From positions 1 to 64,000 of the forward strand of contig JAPKBR010000014.1 in the NCBI GenBank assembly GCA_028823345.1: a stretch of DNA of 64,000 nucleotides, read 5' to 3'. The first letter of the stretch is position 1, and every line of letters begins with the position of its first letter. The position numbers were made by a program, and so were the translations under genes. The notes under the pieces were generated by a model. That model ran no database searches and had not been told where the DNA came from. It saw nothing but the letters and a program-made list of their open reading frames with translations. Origin of the DNA: Planctomycetota bacterium. Its GTDB lineage: Bacteria > Planctomycetota > UBA1135 > GCA-002686595. Shown piece after piece: positions 59,850-64,000 of this stretch.

Positions 59850-60623
59850 CTAGTCCTCGTCTCCCGTCACGGTCTCATGCAAGCGCACCGCCAGCAAGAC
59901 CAAGTCCAAAGTAACCTCGTCCACGCGCCCAGGCGAAGCCCGGGCGTCATAGCGATCCACCAAGAGTGGCCCCAGTTTGGAGCTTTGAGTGCGCAGCATG
60001 AAATCTGCGATAGCTGGTGGATCCGCCACTAGGCGCAGGGTCAAGCTTGTACGTTCGATGCGTCCTGGGCCAGACCTGGAATTCAAACCAGGATCCAAAG
60101 CCACCTCAACCCGCGCGACCCGATCAACCCCCGCGTCGATTGCTCTATGCAAGGCGCGGTCCAAAAGGTCCAGGGCCTCAAGGTGACGCGCGATTACTTG
60201 CTCGTCGTTGGTTTTGAGGGGCTCTAAGCCCAACCCTTCTGGGAGCACACAACGGGCACGGCCCGCCACCAGGTTCAATTCCCGCTGCACGCGGTCCACG
60301 CGCCCAAAATACTGGTTGCTTGGAGAACCATTCCCCGCTTCCAAGAGGAAAGCGGGGCGCGCGGTGAAGACCGCGTTCTCGGCCAGCTTTGCCGACGACC
60401 CCACAAGGTCGTCGTTCTCTGCTTGGGCACGGGTCAAGTCTGCTTGGGTGAAGAAAGACTGGGCCAACTTCGCCCTTTCACGACTCACCCGAGCACGGCC
60501 AGAGCGCACGTCGGCACCATAGCTTGAATCTAATACAAGAAAGAGAATCAGGAACCCAAGGGCACCCCCCGCAACGGAGAGCACAAAGTTCTTGTTCTCC
60601 TGCCAATAACTTTCGAAATCCAT
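59850..60623 (-). CDS. PilO/GspM-like inner-membrane assembly protein
   Basis: A 257-residue bitopic protein with one membrane segment (LSVAGGALGFLILFLVLD, residues 15-32), a coiled-coil stretch (RSGRARVSRERAKLAQSFFTQADLTRAQAEN) and a C-terminal beta-alpha domain (RTSLTLRLVADPPAIADFMLRTQSSKLGPLLVDRYDARAS). Together with its place right after a PilM/PilN fusion gene this fits PilO or the GspM-type protein that links the cytoplasmic and periplasmic parts of the machine. Family similarity is weak, so the call relies on topology and context. It starts 3 bases after the PilM stop codon. Confidence 0.68.
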   Translation of the reverse strand: MDFESYWQENKNFVLSVAGGALGFLILFLVLDSSYGADVRSGRARVSRERAKLAQSFFTQADLTRAQAENDDLVGSSAKLAENAVFTARPAFLLEAGNGSPSNQYFGRVDRVQRELNLVAGRARCVLPEGLGLEPLKTNDEQVIARHLEALDLLDRALHRAIDAGVDRVARVEVALDPGLNSRSGPGRIERTSLTLRLVADPPAIADFMLRTQSSKLGPLLVDRYDARASPGRVDEVTLDLVLLAVRLHETVTGDED

Positions 60624-60626
60624 AAC

Positions 60627-62270
60627 CTAGTTATCCTCCCCTGATTCCGCGTTGAGCTCGAGGGTCGGAGGATCCCCGAAGGTCGAAATGTCGATCGAAT
60701 AGCGATCGCGATCAAAACTCTGGTTGCTTTGCACACCGGGCAAACTCTCGCTAATTCCCTCGACCATGCTTTGGTACTGACCGATGGGCGCTTGGGCTCC
60801 CTGGCGCAAGGAGCCTTTCAAGAGCACCAGCGGACGGGGCACCTTGTCGTGGATAGCCAATTCTTCATCGACTCCCCAGCGCCCCTCCATCCGTGTGATC
60901 CAAAAGTCCGGCGGCATTTGCGACCCGAGGAACTCCAGGGTGCGCGCCATTTGTTCGCCGGTGCCGACGATTCGCTGCAGGGTCAAGGCGTCCAGGGAGA
61001 GGTCCGCATTCGAGGCCAAGAGGTCCCGGGTCTCCGAGTCCGTTCGCTGCTTGCTCGAGACCTGACTGCGCAATACGCGCTCGGCGGCCTTCAAGTCGGA
61101 AGCTTCACTGGTAGCCTGCTGAACGAAGAAGCCCAAGTAGGCCACGGCCAAAACTCCAGCCCCGATCAACCAGAGCTTGCGACCCATGAATTCGCGCTTG
61201 CGTGCAACATCCGGGGGCACGATCTCAAGGCCATAGGCATCTGAATCCGTAGCCATGGTTGCCAAGCCAAGGGCGACCACAGCTTCCGCGCCATATTCGG
61301 CGAGGGCGTTCGCTTCCTCGGGGCTCAACCCCGAAGCATCCACTAGAGGCCATGGGTCAAAGGCCTGCACTGGGACCGAAAGGCCTGCGGCAAGGGCCTC
61401 GCTCAAACCATCCATGGAACTGGCGCCGCCACAGATCAGCACGCGATCCAATTTCAGGGTGCTGAGCTTGACTTGAGTCTTGCAGAACAAAACCGAAGAC
61501 TGCAGGAGGGAAACCAGCTGCCCCGCCGCTGCGGAACAGGCGGTGGACACCTTCTCGTGATTGGGGGTGGCGTGCTGTGCGCTGGGACGCAGGTCGGCGA
61601 ACTCGCGTACCAAGCGCGTGGCCTGCTCACCTTTGATGCCCAACTGCTGGCTGACCGCATCCTCGAAAAGTCGCGCCCCACCACTTTGGTTCCGGGCAAA
61701 CACCAGGTCGGGGCCACGCATGATGACCACATCGACGCTTTCGCGCCCAATGTTCGCCAGCAGCACCGTGTCATCCTGCACGACTCCGTGGCGCAGGAAT
61801 GCGTTGTAGAGGCCAATCGCCGCAGGCGTGTAACACTCCAATGTGAAACCGCCCGCCTCAATACCAGCTTGGTGCTGGTCTAGGAGCGAAGTGCGCGCCA
61901 TGGCCAAGAGCACAATGTCTTCACCATCCGCCTCGGGCGGGGTCGGCAAGAGATTGAAATCGCTCGCCACCTCGGTACCCGACGTGTCCCCCACCTCAGC
62001 AACTTCAAAGCGCATCAAGCGCCTTAACTGCCAGTCGGGAACGCTGGGCACGCGAGTGTAGCGCACGTTGAGTTCCTTACCCGAAAGGGCCACGCGCATG
62101 GGGCCCGGCTTAAAGGGCAAGTCCATTGCCTCCCATCCGGATTCCAGGCTACCGCCGGGATTTTGCTCCACGCTAAAACCTGTCAGCCTAAAAGACCCTT
62201 TTTCAAGTCGTCCCTGGACAGCAACCGCTGTCCCGCTGCCCACATCAATTCCTGTTGCGTTCTTCGCCAT
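60627..62270 (-). CDS. PilM-PilN fusion protein of a type IV pilus-like machine
   Basis: A 547-residue protein. Residues 1-340 form an actin-like PilM part: ATGIDVGSGTAVAVQG at the start, QLRRLMRFEVAE, TVLLANIGRESVDVVIMRG (phosphate-2-like) and LDRVLICGGASSMDGLSEALA near 275-292. A membrane segment follows (RKLWLIGAGVLAVAYLGFFV, about 365-385), and then a PilN-like coiled-coil and beta domain to the end (QRIVGTGEQMARTLEFLGSQMPPDFWITRMEG). In most bacteria PilM and PilN are separate genes. The fusion would tie the cytoplasmic actin-like ring directly to the membrane ring. It lies 3 bases from the FHA-domain gene. Confidence 0.8.
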   Translation of the reverse strand: MAKNATGIDVGSGTAVAVQGRLEKGSFRLTGFSVEQNPGGSLESGWEAMDLPFKPGPMRVALSGKELNVRYTRVPSVPDWQLRRLMRFEVAEVGDTSGTEVASDFNLLPTPPEADGEDIVLLAMARTSLLDQHQAGIEAGGFTLECYTPAAIGLYNAFLRHGVVQDDTVLLANIGRESVDVVIMRGPDLVFARNQSGGARLFEDAVSQQLGIKGEQATRLVREFADLRPSAQHATPNHEKVSTACSAAAGQLVSLLQSSVLFCKTQVKLSTLKLDRVLICGGASSMDGLSEALAAGLSVPVQAFDPWPLVDASGLSPEEANALAEYGAEAVVALGLATMATDSDAYGLEIVPPDVARKREFMGRKLWLIGAGVLAVAYLGFFVQQATSEASDLKAAERVLRSQVSSKQRTDSETRDLLASNADLSLDALTLQRIVGTGEQMARTLEFLGSQMPPDFWITRMEGRWGVDEELAIHDKVPRPLVLLKGSLRQGAQAPIGQYQSMVEGISESLPGVQSNQSFDRDRYSIDISTFGDPPTLELNAESGEDN

Positions 62271-62273
62271 GGT

Positions 62274-64000
62274 TTATCGGCCTCCCCCGCGCTTGACTTG
62301 CAACATGCGACTGATCGCCTGAGCAAGTAGTTGACTATCGCGTGCTAAGAGCGCTTCGCGAATCGCCTCCAATCTTTGTATTTCGTACTGCTCGAGTTCC
62401 CCTATCAGGATATCGAGCTCCTCGCCGATGGATGCCACCAGCTGCTTGGCCTGGGACGCCGAATCGGTCCCTTGATAGCGTGCCGCCAAACGGTCCGCCG
62501 CATCCAAGGCCTCGCGGTATCCTTCGCTCAAGCGGAAGAAGCGCGCCCGCTCCACGTCCTTCTCCAGCAACCCCAACTCCATACGCGCCCCGTGCACCAA
62601 GCTGGCAATCGCGGCTTGGGCTTCAGTGGTCACTTGCACATCAAAGGGGTGTGCGTCGAGCAATTCCTGCCAGAGCTGAATTGCCTCGCCCAGACTTCCG
62701 GCGCGCCCCGCCTGCCGTGCGCGGGAAGCCAATTCGAGAGCTGCGGCGAGTTCCTCGCGGAAACCCACCTGCAAGACCACCGAGCCGTTAGCTGGTAGGT
62801 CCAAGGACAAGCGCCAGCCACCGCGCGAAGAGGGCACGCCCTCTACATTCAGAGCGGCGGAAAAGTCCAGGGCAACCATCTTGAGGCCTGTCCCGATCAG
62901 CACGGAGTTCACAAGGCTCTCTTCGAAAGCAGTTGGGTGCCGCCGGGATCCCGAGTCAGCCAAGATGCGCAAGCCTGTCGAGGCCAATTCTGGCGCGACC
63001 CTCAGCGAAACCCGCCCGCTCTGACCATCGGTAATGCTTACTCGGCAACCCTTGGGGTGGCTCTCCACGCTCAAAGCCCGGGGCTGGTCCGATTCGACCA
63101 TGAGCCCCGAAAGAAGGACTTCTTGCACATTGACCAGGGTCACATGGCTCACAGGCTCGCCGCCCCCGATCAAAGCAAAAGTGTCCATGGGCAACAAGGG
63201 CTGGCCACGACCGTCAGCGACCAAGGAGACATTATCCACATCCGCAGTCCCTGACCCTGTGGCCCGAGCCTCCAAGAGCACGCGTGCCCTGTCATAGGTT
63301 GGTGGAACCTGCGCGGATAGTTTCGCATCGAACCAGTCAAGTGCAGCACACCAGTCACCCCAGATCGTCATGGGCGCCGGTGCGTTGCTGGTGGGATCCG
63401 TTTCATAGGATCGGGAATTCAAATGCAAACCCATGCGGACCTTGCCAGCGCCACTCACGCGCAGGTTTGAACGCAACACCAAGTCGCCCTCGGTGACCTT
63501 GAGCAATTGAGACTGGTGCACGCCAGAACCATCTTCCAGCTCTGCCCGCATACCCCAACGGCCCGAATGGCGAGCCCCGGTGGTACGCGAAAACACAGCA
63601 GGAGTTTCCCCCGGTGGCGCCCAGTCTTCCCCGGCCGCCTCGAAGGAGTAGCTCCCCTCCAAAAGATTGCCCGGCACATCCACGACAGCGGTGGTCTTGC
63701 GCCCACCTCCCGTACCCTGGTCCTCGGAGGGCAAGAAGTACCAAGTCGCAGCGGCACCGGCGCCCATCAAGAGAACCAACAGGGGCAACAATTTGGAACC
63801 TTTATTGGAACGATCCAGTCGATCGCTGGCGATCTGTCCCATGTCGGCGGCGGATCCCTCAAGAGCCCCCGACACGGCTGCTCCGGCGGGGCCGCTGCCA
63901 TCTTCGAAGCGCACCTCCACACTGCCGAAGCGAATCAAGGCGGTAGACCCAAGGCGCTCGTCCATGGCCGGTACGCCGTCCACCTTGGTGCCATTTGTGC
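62274..64000 (-). CDS. FHA-domain and TPR-like membrane protein, partial at the window end
   Basis: The frame is open to the window end on the upstream side, so the N-terminus lies beyond 64000; at least 574 residues are here. The first residues (TNGTKVDGVPAMDERLGSTALIRFGSVEVRFED) are the C-terminal part of an FHA domain, including the NGT loop; FHA domains bind phosphothreonine. A Gly/Ala-rich linker, a membrane segment (KLLPLLVLLMGAGAAATWYFLP) and a large periplasmic part follow, with beta-rich carbohydrate-binding-like stretches (GKVRMGLHLNSRSYETD) and a helical C-terminal part with TPR-like turns (EAIQLWQELLDAHPFD). It heads the pilus-like cluster, so phospho-signalling may regulate assembly. 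Confidence 0.78.
   Translation of the reverse strand, partial: TNGTKVDGVPAMDERLGSTALIRFGSVEVRFEDGSGPAGAAVSGALEGSAADMGQIASDRLDRSNKGSKLLPLLVLLMGAGAAATWYFLPSEDQGTGGGRKTTAVVDVPGNLLEGSYSFEAAGEDWAPPGETPAVFSRTTGARHSGRWGMRAELEDGSGVHQSQLLKVTEGDLVLRSNLRVSGAGKVRMGLHLNSRSYETDPTSNAPAPMTIWGDWCAALDWFDAKLSAQVPPTYDRARVLLEARATGSGTADVDNVSLVADGRGQPLLPMDTFALIGGGEPVSHVTLVNVQEVLLSGLMVESDQPRALSVESHPKGCRVSITDGQSGRVSLRVAPELASTGLRILADSGSRRHPTAFEESLVNSVLIGTGLKMVALDFSAALNVEGVPSSRGGWRLSLDLPANGSVVLQVGFREELAAALELASRARQAGRAGSLGEAIQLWQELLDAHPFDVQVTTEAQAAIASLVHGARMELGLLEKDVERARFFRLSEGYREALDAADRLAARYQGTDSASQAKQLVASIGEELDILIGELEQYEIQRLEAIREALLARDSQLLAQAISRMLQVKRGGGR

Overview
The window looks like a chromosomal segment of a GC-rich marine or environmental Planctomycetota. 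The clues are a bacterial microcompartment (BMC) operon, an FG-GAP/VCBS repeat protein with a secreted-protein tail of the kind common in that phylum, a sulfatase with a CRPSL active-site variant, and long pseudopilin operons carrying LamG-like domains. No rRNA, tRNA, CRISPR array or intact mobile element was seen. Genes are packed, and many neighbours overlap by 1 to 4 bases (ATGA, GTGA, TTGA, TGATG), which points to translational coupling.

Layout. 1-886 (+): C-terminus of an FG-GAP repeat protein. 942-9056 (-): one long operon with two BMC-H, two tandem-BMC and two BMC-P shell proteins, a CoA-acylating aldehyde dehydrogenase with a Cys-rich tail, two small proteins sharing an EutQ-like N-terminal module (one fused to an ACT domain), a PFL-fold UPF0210/DUF711 protein and an MFS transporter. 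A lipoprotein amidohydrolase (9276-10517) lies just upstream on the same strand. The window shows no PduL phosphotransacylase, aldolase, alcohol dehydrogenase or acetate kinase, so the substrate cannot be read from known signature enzymes.

10643-16000: an accessory stretch with a cupin, an amino-acid permease, a small lipoprotein, an IS91-type transposase remnant, a methyltransferase and a sulfatase. 16105-23581 (-): the cell-shape operon mreB-mreC-mreD-mrdA-rodA, with a PBP2 almost twice the usual size. 23913-25028 (-): a coiled-coil membrane protein and a small single-pass protein ending at a clear terminator. 25366-27156 (-): lnt. 27385-35749 (+): an RND efflux operon with one adaptor and two pumps. 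35828-42892 (+): ribH-nusB-ftsY, an O-antigen-ligase-like TPR protein, and a response regulator/histidine kinase pair.

42884-45004 (-): a PpiD-like membrane protein with a 24-bp tandem repeat. 45119-64000 (-): scpB, a parvulin lipoprotein, a TPR/zinc-ribbon protein, pseudopilin genes (GspI, GspJ, a giant GspK, GspH and GspG types), a TPR/LamG-like protein, a PilO/GspM-like protein, a PilM-PilN fusion and an FHA-domain protein cut by the window end. This last block looks like a type II secretion/type IV pilus-like assembly. Its ATPase, platform protein and secretin must lie elsewhere.

The most interesting element is the BMC operon: a full shell parts list with one aldehyde dehydrogenase, joined to a PFL-fold/ACT pair of unknown function. 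All assignments come from reading motifs and context; no database search was run.
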